Below, piece by piece: positions 25,753 through 34,749 of a stretch of DNA of 48,838 bases (its first letter is position 1; every line of letters begins with the position of its first letter). The stretch comes from Planctomycetia bacterium (GTDB lineage Bacteria; Planctomycetota; Planctomycetia; Pirellulales; Thermoguttaceae), in contig JAUNMR010000008.1 of the NCBI GenBank assembly GCA_030537455.1, forward strand, positions 77,667-126,504, given 5' to 3'. The notes below the pieces were generated by a model. It was not told the origin of the DNA. It searched no databases and was given only the letters and a program-made list of their open reading frames with translations. A program made the position numbers and the translations under genes.

Positions 25753-27846
25753 ATGGCCAAAAATCAACCTGCGTCTACCCTGGAAAAATTACGAAATATT
25801 GGCGTGATTGCACACATCGACGCCGGTAAGACTACCGTAACGGAAAAAATGCTCTACTACTCCCAATTCGTCCACAAAGTCGGCATGGTCGACGCGGGTA
25901 CAACCGTAACGGACTACGACCCGGAGGAGCGGGAGCGCGGTATCACGATCAACGCCGCATGTGTCACCTTCGACTGGAACGGCTACGTTATCAATCTCAT
26001 CGACACGCCCGGTCACGTCGATTTCACTGCTGAAGTCGAACGCTCGCTGAGAATTTTGGACGGCGGCGTCGTGGTCTTCTCCGCTCGCGAAGGCGTAGAA
26101 GCGCAAAGTGAAACCGTGTGGCGTCAGGCGGACAAATATCACGTGCCACGAATCGCCTTCATTAATAAGATGGATCGCGAAGGCGCCGACTTCTACTCCG
26201 TCGTCGACGACATTGAATCGCGCCTGAACGCCAAACCGGTTGTCGTTGCGATTCCCGTCGGCGCCGGTCCGCCCCATCTTCCCGGCGCGTTTCGCGGAAC
26301 GATTGATTTGATCGAAATGAAGCAGTTGACATTCGATTCCAAATCTCAGGGACAAGAGTTTACGGTCGAGGAAATTGAAGAATCTATGCAGGAGCAGGCG
26401 GCGCTATACCGTGAGAAACTCCTCGACGATCTTACGCTCTTTAGTGACGAAATGACCGAGATCCTCCTTTCCGGGGAAGATCCTCCTGTGGAGTTGATCC
26501 GCAAGGTATTGCGTAACGCCACCCTCTCCGATATGTGCGTGCCGGTCTTCTGTGGCTCAGCGCTCGACGGCGTCGGCGTTCAGCCTGTCATGGACGGGGT
26601 ATGCTACTATCTGCCCGCGCCGAACGACTTGCCCCCGATTGAGGGAGTCGATCCAAACAATCCCGAAAAGAAAGAATCGCGTAAATCATCCGAAAACGAA
26701 CCGTTCTGTGCGCTTATCTTTAAGATCGAAACGCACGCGCATGGCGATATGTTCTTCTTGCGAGTCTATTCTGGTAAATTGAACGCGAACTCGCGCGTTT
26801 ATAATCCCCGCGAGAAGCAAAAGGAAAACGTACCGCAGATCTGGCGCATTCAGGCTGACCACAAATCCCTGGTTGACTCCGTGAGCGCCGGAGATATTTG
26901 CGGCGTTATTGGCTTACGTTTCAGTGTCACGGGCGACACTCTTTGCGACGTTAAGAACCCTATTCTGTTGGAATCGATCACGTTCCCGGACACGGTCGTT
27001 TCAATGGCGATCGAGCCGGAATCTTCTGAGGAACATAAAAAACTTAAGGCCGCGTTGGAGTCGATGCGTCGTCAGGATCCGACCTTCCAGGCCTCAATTA
27101 ACGAAGAAACCGGTCAGACTCTCGTTTCGGGAATGGGCGAGTTGCACTTAGAAATCGTTAAACACCGACTATTGCGCGATTACAAACTTAACGTGCGCGT
27201 ACGCGAACCGCGCGTGAGCTATCGTGAAACGATCCAAAACGTTGCAGAGGTCTGGGGCGGTGGCGCGAGAACCCTTGCCGGCGTTAAACACTTCGCGGAA
27301 ATCAACTTAAAAATTGAACCTATCGAAGACGTTAATCAACCTGTTGTTCTCTTAAATACCAACGACGAAGAGTTCCTGCCCGAATACCAACAAATCGTAC
27401 TCGACGCGCTCCAGGAAGAAGCGCAAGGGGGCGGGCTACTCGGCTTCCCCTTGATTTGTGCTAAACTTACGATTCTCGGCGGACGCTTCGTCGTCAACGA
27501 AACCGACGAAGTCGCGCTACGCTTTGCTGTTGCAGACGCATATCACAAGGCGCTAGAAGAAGCCAAGATTGTTCTATACGAGCCGATTATGCGCCAAGAA
27601 ATCCAAACGCCTGACGAATATGTCGGCGACGTGGTCGGCGATATCAATCAACGACGCGGTATTGTCGTGCAAACGCATAACCGCGGGCAATTTACTGTTG
27701 TGGAGGCGCAAACGCCTCTGGCAAATCTCTTTGGATATTCCTCCACTCTACTGAGTCTCACCAAGGGACGCGCAAGCTGTTCAATGGAACTGGCAAAATA
27801 CGGTCCAGCGCCCGATGAAGTGCTCCGTGAATTTACCCTAATGTAA
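25753..27846 (+). CDS. fusA: Elongation factor G
   Basis: A 697-aa translational GTPase with full EF-G architecture. The G domain has AHIDAGKTT (20-28), the switch region DYDPEERERGITI, DTPGHVDFT and INKMD. Domain II begins around FCALIFKIETHAHGD. Domains III-V include SGMGELHLEIV and the closing GRASCSMELAKYGPAP. EF-G drives tRNA/mRNA translocation and, with RRF, ribosome recycling. It stands alone, without rpsL, rpsG or tuf, and planctomycetes often carry several EF-G paralogues. Which paralogue this is (main or the divergent spdEFG type) cannot be decided by eye, so the symbol is provisional. Its own promoter and a perfect terminator frame it. Confidence 0.93.
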   Translation: MAKNQPASTLEKLRNIGVIAHIDAGKTTVTEKMLYYSQFVHKVGMVDAGTTVTDYDPEERERGITINAACVTFDWNGYVINLIDTPGHVDFTAEVERSLRILDGGVVVFSAREGVEAQSETVWRQADKYHVPRIAFINKMDREGADFYSVVDDIESRLNAKPVVVAIPVGAGPPHLPGAFRGTIDLIEMKQLTFDSKSQGQEFTVEEIEESMQEQAALYREKLLDDLTLFSDEMTEILLSGEDPPVELIRKVLRNATLSDMCVPVFCGSALDGVGVQPVMDGVCYYLPAPNDLPPIEGVDPNNPEKKESRKSSENEPFCALIFKIETHAHGDMFFLRVYSGKLNANSRVYNPREKQKENVPQIWRIQADHKSLVDSVSAGDICGVIGLRFSVTGDTLCDVKNPILLESITFPDTVVSMAIEPESSEEHKKLKAALESMRRQDPTFQASINEETGQTLVSGMGELHLEIVKHRLLRDYKLNVRVREPRVSYRETIQNVAEVWGGGARTLAGVKHFAEINLKIEPIEDVNQPVVLLNTNDEEFLPEYQQIVLDALQEEAQGGGLLGFPLICAKLTILGGRFVVNETDEVALRFAVADAYHKALEEAKIVLYEPIMRQEIQTPDEYVGDVVGDINQRRGIVVQTHNRGQFTVVEAQTPLANLFGYSSTLLSLTKGRASCSMELAKYGPAPDEVLREFTLM

Positions 27847-27862
27847 ACGCTCCTCTACCTAG

Positions 27863-27905
27863 ACAAAGGACGCGTCGAACCACGAAACGCGTCCTTTGTG
27901 TTGTT
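27863..27905 (+). terminator. Terminator after EF-G gene
   Basis: ACAAAGGACGCGT and ACGCGTCCTTTGT form a perfect 13-bp stem with an 11-base loop, followed by GTTGTT. The stem is strong and the T-tract weak. Confidence 0.8.
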
Positions 27906-27979
27906 ATACTTCACACGTTTAACCGAACGCTCATTTTTCGCGTTCCAATCTCCCCTACTCACGTAAGAAAGATAACAAA

Positions 27980-29815
27980 ATGGAAACGTCTTTTCACCGC
28001 TGCGCAACGCCCGAAGAAAAAGCGCTCGATTTTATCGAAAATGAAACGCAGTTCCACCTTGGCGCGCTCACTACCGAACAGTCGCACCCCAAAACGCGAA
28101 CTCTCTCGCAAACTCTCGCGACCAGTACCAAAGACGGAATGATGCAGCTCTACTCCGTTGACGACGACCTACCGCCGGTTCTCACGCGCGTTATCGGCTC
28201 GCCGGAATACAAGAAACTCGAGGAATCGATCGGTAAAACCCTTCAATCGGGCGCACGCGTGACCTTCAGTGGTTGCGGCGCCACCGGTCGTCTGGCAATT
28301 CTCCTCGACGCCGCCAATAAGAAGTTCTGCCACAACGCGGCAAAAGCGCTACCGACGCGCGCCGACTTTTTTAATAAACTCGCCGCTCAAACCAATGCCG
28401 TCATGACAGGGGGCGACTTTGCGCTCATCCGTTCCGTCGAGAGCTTTGAGGATTTCATCTCCTTCGGTCGTCGCCAGTTCCTCGATACCGGTATTAGCCC
28501 TAACGACACGCTTGTGGCGATTAGCGAGGGGGGCGAAACCTCCTCGGTGATCGGTACAATTCACGCCGCGCTGGAGTCGGGCATACCGGCGTTCTTCCTT
28601 TTCAATAATCCTTCCGAACTCATGGCCTCGCGCGTGGAACGTTCACGTCAAGTCATTGAGGATCCGCGCGTTACGGTCGTCAACCTTACAACCGGTCCGA
28701 TGGCAATCGCCGGCTCCACGCGCATGCAAGCCACGACGATCGAGCTACTCGTCGCAGGATTTGCTTTCGAAACGGCGCTAGAAAAATTACTCCAAGCGAA
28801 ACTTGACGCAAGTGAACTGCAAACGCTCGAACTCAATTGCAAAAGCGCAGAAGATAAAGCGTGTGATTTCCAAACTATGCTCGAAGAGATTCGCGCGGAA
28901 AAGAACCTGCAGACCGCCGCGGACTACGTTGACTTCGAATGCGACCTCTATCGTCGTTCGGGTCGTGTGACCTATTTTGCGCGCGACTACTCCCTGGATA
29001 TCTTCACTGACACAACCGAGCGTTCGCCGACCTTTAAGATTCCGCCCTTCCGTTCCTTAGACGAAACCGACGCGCCCGCGCCGTGGGCTTTGGTCAAAGA
29101 CCCCATGCGTTCCGCAAAAGACGCCTGGATCTCGCTACTCGGCGGCGTCGAGCCGCGTTGCCTGGAATGGACCCCGCAAGATTACAAGGACATGGGAGGT
29201 ACCCCGGAACAGATCGCTAATCCTCCTAAGATCGGTCGACAGACGGTTTATCGCTTCCCCATCGGAAATGAACCGGACGTCTCGCGCTATCAAGACGTTC
29301 CCAACGCGGCGGTGGCGGTACTCGCCGACGGCGAAGCGCTCCTTAATGAGGCGGAAAACCAAACTTGGTTCAATGCGTTTAAAGCCTGTGCTGAACCGTT
29401 TGCTACCAAAGCGGCCTTCCTGATCGTCAACACGCTCAAATCTGCCGACGCGCAACTCAATGGGTCTGAAGGATTTGACCGCGTTTACGCTTTCACAATG
29501 ACCGTGCCGAAAACCCCGCTCGATATCTTTGTACATATCGCGCTAAAACTTACGCTCAACAACATTTCAACCGCGACGATGGGTAAGTTCGGTCGACTCA
29601 ACGGCAACTGGATGGCGCACGTCGACGCGACCAATAAAAAGCTCATTGACCGTAGCGTTCGCCTTGTCTCTGAAATCGGGGGCGTCGATTACAAAACCGC
29701 GTGCGTCACGCTCTTTGAAGCGCTCGAGGAGATGGAAAACTGGGATCTCGACCGTAAAAAGACGATCTCGCCCGCGGCATATGCTGTGGAATTGCTAGCC
29801 AAAAAACAAGCGTAA
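27980..29815 (+). CDS. Double-SIS protein, MurQ/GCKR-like
   Basis: A 611-aa protein with two SIS (sugar isomerase) modules. The first half resembles N-acetylmuramate-6-phosphate etherase MurQ: LTTEQSHPKTRTLSQ near the start, the sugar-phosphate loop SGCGATGRL (97-105), ISEGGETSSVIG (181-192) and GPMAIAGSTRMQATT. The C-terminal part contains the MurQ-like MAHVDATNKKLIDRS. MurQ is about 300 aa, whereas this protein doubles that and matches the size of animal glucokinase regulatory protein, a known MurQ relative. The catalytic Glu of MurQ (in its LDASE motif) appears replaced by Asn (LDAAN). It may therefore bind a sugar phosphate as a regulator rather than cleave it, or act on another substrate. 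Confidence 0.75.
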   Translation: METSFHRCATPEEKALDFIENETQFHLGALTTEQSHPKTRTLSQTLATSTKDGMMQLYSVDDDLPPVLTRVIGSPEYKKLEESIGKTLQSGARVTFSGCGATGRLAILLDAANKKFCHNAAKALPTRADFFNKLAAQTNAVMTGGDFALIRSVESFEDFISFGRRQFLDTGISPNDTLVAISEGGETSSVIGTIHAALESGIPAFFLFNNPSELMASRVERSRQVIEDPRVTVVNLTTGPMAIAGSTRMQATTIELLVAGFAFETALEKLLQAKLDASELQTLELNCKSAEDKACDFQTMLEEIRAEKNLQTAADYVDFECDLYRRSGRVTYFARDYSLDIFTDTTERSPTFKIPPFRSLDETDAPAPWALVKDPMRSAKDAWISLLGGVEPRCLEWTPQDYKDMGGTPEQIANPPKIGRQTVYRFPIGNEPDVSRYQDVPNAAVAVLADGEALLNEAENQTWFNAFKACAEPFATKAAFLIVNTLKSADAQLNGSEGFDRVYAFTMTVPKTPLDIFVHIALKLTLNNISTATMGKFGRLNGNWMAHVDATNKKLIDRSVRLVSEIGGVDYKTACVTLFEALEEMENWDLDRKKTISPAAYAVELLAKKQA

Positions 29816-29852
29816 AGCCAATCGACCTATACTCGATTGAATACAAATCGCT

Positions 29853-29896
29853 CGACGCGTTTGAGCTGGACGTCCCTATCAAACGCGTCGTTTTTT
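29853..29896 (+). terminator. Terminator after the MurQ/GCKR-like gene
   Basis: CGACGCGTTTGA and TCAAACGCGTCG form a perfect 12-bp stem, followed by six T residues. Confidence 0.95.
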
Positions 29897-30004
29897 ATTC
29901 CAAAACGCCCTATTCAGCTACGTAATCTCACGAAATTAATTCCTATCTTTTTAGTAAAACTTCAGACGACCAGTTGCAAAAGATAAGTTACGCTTTACAA
30001 TAAA

Positions 30005-30029
30005 AACAAAGGGAGACAGGTAGTCTCCC
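30005..30029 (-). terminator. Orphan minus-strand terminator-like hairpin
   Basis: GGGAGAC and GTCTCCC form a 7-bp stem with a 5-base loop; on the minus strand it is followed by TTTGTTTTTA. No minus-strand gene lies upstream of it, so it may instead be part of the leader of the TPP riboswitch transcript or guard against antisense reading. Confidence 0.35.
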
Positions 30030-30035
30030 TGTCGA

Positions 30036-30120
30036 TAGTAATGGGGGCGCTTAGCTCTTCGCTAGGCTGAGAAGAACCCCTTGAACCTGCTCCGGATAAT
30101 GCCGGCGAAGGAAATTACCT
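30036..30120 (+). promoter_or_regulatory. TPP riboswitch (THI element)
   Basis: The conserved aptamer is plain: GGGGGCGC, the variable P3 hairpin, CTGAGA (30067-30072), then ACCCCTTGAACCTGCTCCGG, ATAATGCCGGCGAAGGAA. GTAAT (30038-30042) and ATTAC (30114-30118) close the P1 stem. It sits 130 bases before thi4, so high thiamine diphosphate should repress that gene. No clear T-run terminator lies between aptamer and start codon, which favours control of translation through the GGAAAGGA ribosome binding site. Confidence 0.97.
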
Positions 30121-30249
30121 ACGACGACTTTCGCGCGTAAGACGTAGCGCTAACCGCCAAAGACGCGGAACGCTTTTGAACGTTATTTCTCTGAAGTTCG
30201 CGAGAGTATTCGCAGTTTCTTTCGACCGCGTGGAAAGGATTTTTTACTC

Positions 30250-31029
30250 ATGTTAGAAAATATCGTATCTGCCGCGATTGTTTCCTCCTTCAGTAGGAAA
30301 CTCCTCGACAATCTGCAAGTCGACGTCGCTATTGTTGGCGCTGGTCCCTCTGGTCTGGTCGCTGCAAAGGAACTGGCCGACAAGGGTCGCAAAGTCGCTA
30401 TCTTCGAACGTAAACTCGCCCCGGGCGGCGGCGTTTGGGGAGGCGGCATGCTCTTTAACGAAGTCGTGATTCAAGAGGAAGCCAAATCGATCCTCGACGA
30501 ATTCCACGTCCATTCTCGTGAAATCGAAGAGGCTAAAGGCTACTACGCGGTTGATTCCGTGGAATTGGCAAGCGGTCTGATCTTCGGCGCCGTGCAAGCT
30601 GGCGCTAAGCTCTTCAACTCCGTCAGCGTCGAAGACGTAGTCTTTTCCAATGACCGCATCGGCGGTCTGGTCATTAACTGGACGCCGGTGGAACGCCTTC
30701 AAATGCACGTCGATCCTCTCGTTGTTCTTTCCAAATACGTACTCGACGGTACGGGTCATCCCTGTGAAGTACTGAATCTCGTTCAGCGTAAGGCGCGCGT
30801 TAAGCTCGACACCCCGACCGGTGAGATCCTCGGGGAAAAACCAATGCAAGCCGCAACCGGCGAAATCACTACGGTCGAAAATACCAGAGAATACTACCCT
30901 GGCGTCTTCGCAAGCGGAATGAGCGCTAACAACGTCATGGGCGGATATCGTATGGGACCGATCTTCGGCGGTATGTTACGCTCCGGCAAACGCGCGGCAG
31001 AACTCATCGACGCTGCATTGGGAAAGTAA
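30250..31029 (+). CDS. thi4: Thi4-family thiazole synthase (sulfide-dependent type)
   Basis: A 259-aa Thi4 protein that builds the thiamine thiazole from NAD and glycine. The dinucleotide fold [20 protein letters not shown] (24-43) and the [12 protein letters not shown] segment (59-70) are typical. [16 protein letters not shown] sequence (here [12 protein letters not shown]) closes the active site. At the place of the yeast sulfur-donor Cys205 the sequence reads QMHVDPL (His153). The protein therefore cannot use a backbone Cys and should be the catalytic, sulfide-using form known from methanogens. The TPP riboswitch upstream confirms the pathway. No other thi gene is in the window. Confidence 0.94.
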   Translation: MLENIVSAAIVSSFSRKLLDNLQVDVAIVGAGPSGLVAAKELADKGRKVAIFERKLAPGGGVWGGGMLFNEVVIQEEAKSILDEFHVHSREIEEAKGYYAVDSVELASGLIFGAVQAGAKLFNSVSVEDVVFSNDRIGGLVINWTPVERLQMHVDPLVVLSKYVLDGTGHPCEVLNLVQRKARVKLDTPTGEILGEKPMQAATGEITTVENTREYYPGVFASGMSANNVMGGYRMGPIFGGMLRSGKRAAELIDAALGK

Positions 31030-31201
31030 TCGAATAATTACCATTTCACCTGCTCCACCTTTTTTAACACGCGTCTTCCTTCAATATATTCTTTCGTTAT
31101 AATACTGAAAGATAATTGAACAGGGAGGCGCGCTTCTTTATATCGCGTTAAGTTAGTTCGCCTTGTTCTCCATTCGCGCCGTCGAACGAAAGATACAAAC
31201 G

Positions 31202-32608
31202 ATGGAAGTTGCCAACGAAACGTCAAACGACGTCATTCTTTTCTCCATACTCATCCCTGTCTATAATGAGCAGTCTTATTTGGCGCGCGTCGTGGAACGT
31301 GTTCTAAACGTTGAACTTCCGCACGGCGTCAAACGCGAAATTGTTCTGGTCGACGACGCTTCTACCGACCGTACGCCGCAGGTCATTCAGGAACTGGTAA
31401 AAAAATACCCTGAGACGATTAGAGCGTTTCGTCAGAGCGTCAATCAGGGTAAAGGCGCCGCCATCCGACGTGCTATCCAGGAAATGCAGGGCGATTTCGC
31501 CATTATTCAAGACGCCGACCTGGAATACAACCCCGACGAGTACTCCATTATCCTCGCGCCACTGCTCGACGGTCGCGCTGACGTCGTTTACGGTTCAAGA
31601 TTTGCCACACGCGAAACGCGTAAGGCTCTGCAGTACCATCATAAGCTGGGAAATTTATTCCTGACACATCTCTCCAACTTCATGACCGGTCTCGACTTAA
31701 CCGACATGGAGACCTGCTATAAGGCGTTCCGCGCCGACGCGCTCAAGTCGATCCCTTTGCGCTCCAATCGATTTGGTATCGAACCGGAAATTACTGCCAA
31801 GATTGCCAAACGTGGCTGGACTGTCTATGAAGTGCCAATCAGTTACAATGGTCGTCGCTATTCCGAGGGTAAAAAGATCGGTTGGAAGGACGGCGTGAGC
31901 GCCATTTACCTCATTCTGAAGTTCTGGTTCCTTGACGACAGTTTTACCGACCCCGACTCAGACTCTTCGCAGAAATTTGAATATTCCAAGAATTACGCCA
32001 GGCGTCTGATCAAACGTGCAGAGCCTTTCCTGGGAATGAAAACTCTTGAAATCGGCGCGGGGCTTGGTAACTTCTCACGTTTCCTCCCCTTTAAAGAACG
32101 ATTCACCGTCACAGAATCTGACGCGTCACGATTGCGCTTTCTCCACGCTTCCTATGACGGCAACTCCAACGTCGACGTCAAACGGTTCGACCCGCTCGTT
32201 GACGCAACTCCGGAACAAGGGGACGAACAAGACAGCTCAACCTATGATTCGATTATCTGCTTTAATCACACGGAGGAATTGCCATTATGGGACGCCGTCT
32301 CCCTCGCGCGATTGAGAGATTTACTGGAAGAAGGCGGAAAACTCGTTTTTGTCGTAAAGGCGCAAGGAAATAAAAAGAGCGATAACGTTATTACTAAAAA
32401 AAGTTTACGTCAAGCGTTACAAAACGCCGGTTTCATCGTTGAAGTCCTGGATCCCTTCGGTAATATCGAAAAATACCTGACTCCGCGTCAAAAAGACAAA
32501 GCGCCGTCGCTCTTGAGATTCAAAATCTTCGACATGCTCATCGCAAGAACCGAATGGTTTGACAAACATACCAAACCCATACGGTATTTTGTTGTCGCGC
32601 GCAAATAG
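31202..32608 (+). CDS. GT2 glycosyltransferase-methyltransferase fusion
   Basis: A 468-aa two-domain enzyme. Residues about 12-240 are a family 2 glycosyltransferase of the dolichyl-phosphate mannose synthase/polyprenyl-phosphate type: FSILIPVYNE, VDDASTDRT, the DXD-like IQDADLEYNP, then DLTDMETCYKAF and the FGIEPEITAKIAKRG segment. There is no C-terminal membrane pair. Residues about 265-468 are a SAM-dependent methyltransferase with TLEIGAGLGNFS (281-292) as motif I. ATG 31202 is preferred over the TTG at 31163. A role in making a methylated surface glycan or lipid-linked sugar is likely but inferred. Confidence 0.87.
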   Translation: MEVANETSNDVILFSILIPVYNEQSYLARVVERVLNVELPHGVKREIVLVDDASTDRTPQVIQELVKKYPETIRAFRQSVNQGKGAAIRRAIQEMQGDFAIIQDADLEYNPDEYSIILAPLLDGRADVVYGSRFATRETRKALQYHHKLGNLFLTHLSNFMTGLDLTDMETCYKAFRADALKSIPLRSNRFGIEPEITAKIAKRGWTVYEVPISYNGRRYSEGKKIGWKDGVSAIYLILKFWFLDDSFTDPDSDSSQKFEYSKNYARRLIKRAEPFLGMKTLEIGAGLGNFSRFLPFKERFTVTESDASRLRFLHASYDGNSNVDVKRFDPLVDATPEQGDEQDSSTYDSIICFNHTEELPLWDAVSLARLRDLLEEGGKLVFVVKAQGNKKSDNVITKKSLRQALQNAGFIVEVLDPFGNIEKYLTPRQKDKAPSLLRFKIFDMLIARTEWFDKHTKPIRYFVVARK

Positions 32609-32802
32609 TATCGAACTATCCCACGCCTCGGAAAGATTAATCGATACGCGCCCTTGTCTTTATCTTCCCTCTAAAACAGTCAGCGCAATTATTGACTGCG
32701 ATTATTGCATTGGCAGTGGAGGGTTGAGTCGAATCCCAACGTAATCGCGTCAAAAAGATTTCTAACATAACTACGACGCGTCATAGACAAAACGCAACTC
32801 AA

Positions 32803-32850
32803 CGCTGTCATCTGCGTCTTCTCGAAATGAAGAAATCGCAGTTGACAGCG
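32803..32850. terminator. Long hairpin between convergent genes
   Basis: CGCTGTCATCTGCG and CGCAGTTGACAGCG pair over 14 positions with one mismatch, and TCTTC/GAAGA extends the helix inward. It lies between the convergent glycosyltransferase and zinc-ribbon genes. The T-tracts are weak on both sides, so it may be a bidirectional terminator or another RNA element. The other roughly 320 bases of this gap show nothing. Confidence 0.45.
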
Positions 32851-32980
32851 CTCTTGTAAACCCACAGCTACCGGTCGTCACAAAACGGTATCCGGATGAA
32901 TTTAGCTTCTTCCCTTCATGGCATAACATATGCGTGAAAAGATATCTAAAGGAAAGAACGCCGGTCGCTAGAACTGCTAT

Positions 32981-33367
32981 TCACTTAATGTCGTTGCCGA
33001 CTTCCATGAAGTAGTAGCGGCATTTCGGGCAAATCTTATAGGCTGCGTCAATTTCCCAGTCACACTTCGGACAGACCTTACGCGCACGTTCCTTAGACTT
33101 ACTTTTCAGCGGCGCCGAACCGAAAGCGTCCACGCCAAGATCCTCTGAAGCGTCGGCGCCGAGCACGCCTGCGTCATATTTCGCGAGGTTGTCACGAAGC
33201 TCCTGACCAACGCCCAAAATTCGCAGAATCGAAGAATCGCTCGGCGCTTTACGTTGTTCGGGAATCTTTACGGCGACGCCGCAAGCGGGACATTTGCCTA
33301 CTGTGCCGGCAAGTTTCTCGGGCGCTGACAATTTGTGCCCATTTTCACAGGTGACCACGATACTCAT
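32981..33367 (-). CDS. Small double zinc-ribbon protein
   Basis: A 128-aa protein with two Cys-based zinc sites. The N-terminal part has VTCENGHKL and KCPACGVAVKIPE (residues about 5-38). The C-terminal part has VCPKCDWEID and ICPKCRYYF, two CxxC pairs forming a zinc ribbon, separated by an acidic linker. Start ATG 33367 is set by AAGGAG seven bases upstream; a longer frame from 33445 has no support. Such proteins are common and poorly characterised in planctomycetes. No partner is obvious. Confidence 0.82.
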   Translation of the reverse strand: MSIVVTCENGHKLSAPEKLAGTVGKCPACGVAVKIPEQRKAPSDSSILRILGVGQELRDNLAKYDAGVLGADASEDLGVDAFGSAPLKSKSKERARKVCPKCDWEIDAAYKICPKCRYYFMEVGNDIK

Positions 33368-33811
33368 AGTAGTACTCCTTCGCACAACGTTCGTGCTAAT
33401 TGCCAAAAGAAATAGCACGAGTATCGAAAAATACCACGCACACAACGCCAGCTCGCGAGGTCGTCGACTTAGCCTGCGATTATGTGGTGATTGTACAAGT
33501 CAAAGGAACACGCGGCGTCACAAAGGACAACGCGCGGTAGCTAGTTAAGTTCGTTTTATTCACAGTTGAAAATCTATAGTGTGCGCGCGCCGATAAAGTA
33601 AAGGTTCAACGTAGACTTTCAAATACGTCAAACCGACACTGCATGTCAGTAACGGCGCTACTCTATTATACCACTGTGCCATTCAAAAGTATTGGGCGTG
33701 TTAATAAAAAAATTAAAAAACATAAATATTTCCGTTCGTCGTTTGCAAGAAGGACGCGCCAACTTTCACGAGTATCTGAAAGTAAAACTTTCTGTTTCCC
33801 GCAATTGTAAG
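33368..33811. other. Divergent intergenic region, little seen
   Basis: About 440 bases between the minus-strand zinc-ribbon gene and the plus-strand HAD operon. The part from 33690 to 33740 is very AT-rich. I see no gene, RNA or clear repeat. Confidence 0.5.
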
Positions 33812-33817
33812 TATAAT
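33812..33817 (+). promoter_or_regulatory. -10 box of the HAD-kinase-ParA run
   Basis: A perfect TATAAT lies about 50 bases before the HAD start codon. The -35 (TTTCTG with a 17-base spacer) is poor, so this promoter may need an activator. Confidence 0.4.
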
Positions 33818-33865
33818 AGAGTAGCGTTGAACAACGCTTGACGCGTACGGTCATTATTCAAGAGA

Positions 33866-34723
33866 ATGCCAATGACTACCACAAATCCCAACTACCAAAT
33901 CGAAATCGTTCGTAAACCCGACGCCACGCGCGCTTTTCGTGCGGCTCTCTTTGACTTTGACGGCACGCTCAGTCTCATTCGCGAGGGCTGGCAAAACGTC
34001 ATGGTTCCTTATTTTTGTGAGGTCTTGCGCGGGGTCGACCCTGATCATAAGGAATCAGACGAACAGATCGAACGCCTTGTACGCGATTTCGTCGACAAAA
34101 TCACGGGTAAACAGACGATCTACCAATGCATTCGTCTCGCGGAAGAGGTTCAGGCGCGCAACGGCAAAGCTCTTGATCCGCTTGAATACAAAAAAGAATA
34201 TCTCCGACGCCTTCAGGAGCGTATTCAAAGTCGCGTCGACGCTCTCCTGAGCGCTCAAGCGCAGCCTGACGACTACGTAGTTCCAGGCGCACGCGCATTT
34301 CTGCAATTGCTACGCAATGCCGGATACAAACTTTATCTGGCCAGCGGTACTGATGAAATGTACGTCAAACAGGAGGCGGAGCTGCTCAAACTCACCGAGT
34401 TTTTCGACGGCGGCGTCTACGGCGCGCAGGACGACTATAAAACCTTCTCCAAAGCCATGGTCATCGAGCGACTTATCCGTGTTAACGCACTCGACGGAGC
34501 TGAACTGGTCGGTTTTGGCGACGGATACGTGGAAATTGAAAACGTACGTCAAGTCGGCGGTTACGCCATCGGCGTCGCTACGAACGAAGCGCAGCCCGGC
34601 GCGGGCGTCGACCAATGGAAACGTACGCGACTACTTGACGCCGGCGCCGACGCGATCGTGCCCGACTTCAATCAGGCACAAACCCTCTTCGATTTTATCA
34701 GTGCGAACACGCCGCGCCAGTAA
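33866..34723 (+). CDS. HAD-family phosphatase
   Basis: A 285-aa haloacid dehalogenase-superfamily hydrolase. Motif I is FDFDGTLS (nucleophile Asp about residue 29), motif II is LYLASGTDE (Thr/Ser), a Lys follows in the YKTFSKAM region, and motif IV is VGFGDGYVEIEN. A helical cap of about 110 residues sits between motifs I and II, as in phosphoglycolate phosphatase-like enzymes. Either ATG 33866 or ATG 33872 could be used; the second has better spacing to AAGAGA. It lies 26 bases before a PfkB/HldE-like kinase, which suggests that both act on the same sugar phosphate. Confidence 0.85.
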   Translation: MPMTTTNPNYQIEIVRKPDATRAFRAALFDFDGTLSLIREGWQNVMVPYFCEVLRGVDPDHKESDEQIERLVRDFVDKITGKQTIYQCIRLAEEVQARNGKALDPLEYKKEYLRRLQERIQSRVDALLSAQAQPDDYVVPGARAFLQLLRNAGYKLYLASGTDEMYVKQEAELLKLTEFFDGGVYGAQDDYKTFSKAMVIERLIRVNALDGAELVGFGDGYVEIENVRQVGGYAIGVATNEAQPGAGVDQWKRTRLLDAGADAIVPDFNQAQTLFDFISANTPRQ

Positions 34724-34749
34724 ACTTTAACGACGTCGACTATCAAGCC

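Noticed and set aside
32690..32760. tRNA-like T-arm (GGGTTGAGTCGAATCCC region)
   Set aside because: It lacks a TTCGA loop in place, a D-arm and an acceptor stem.
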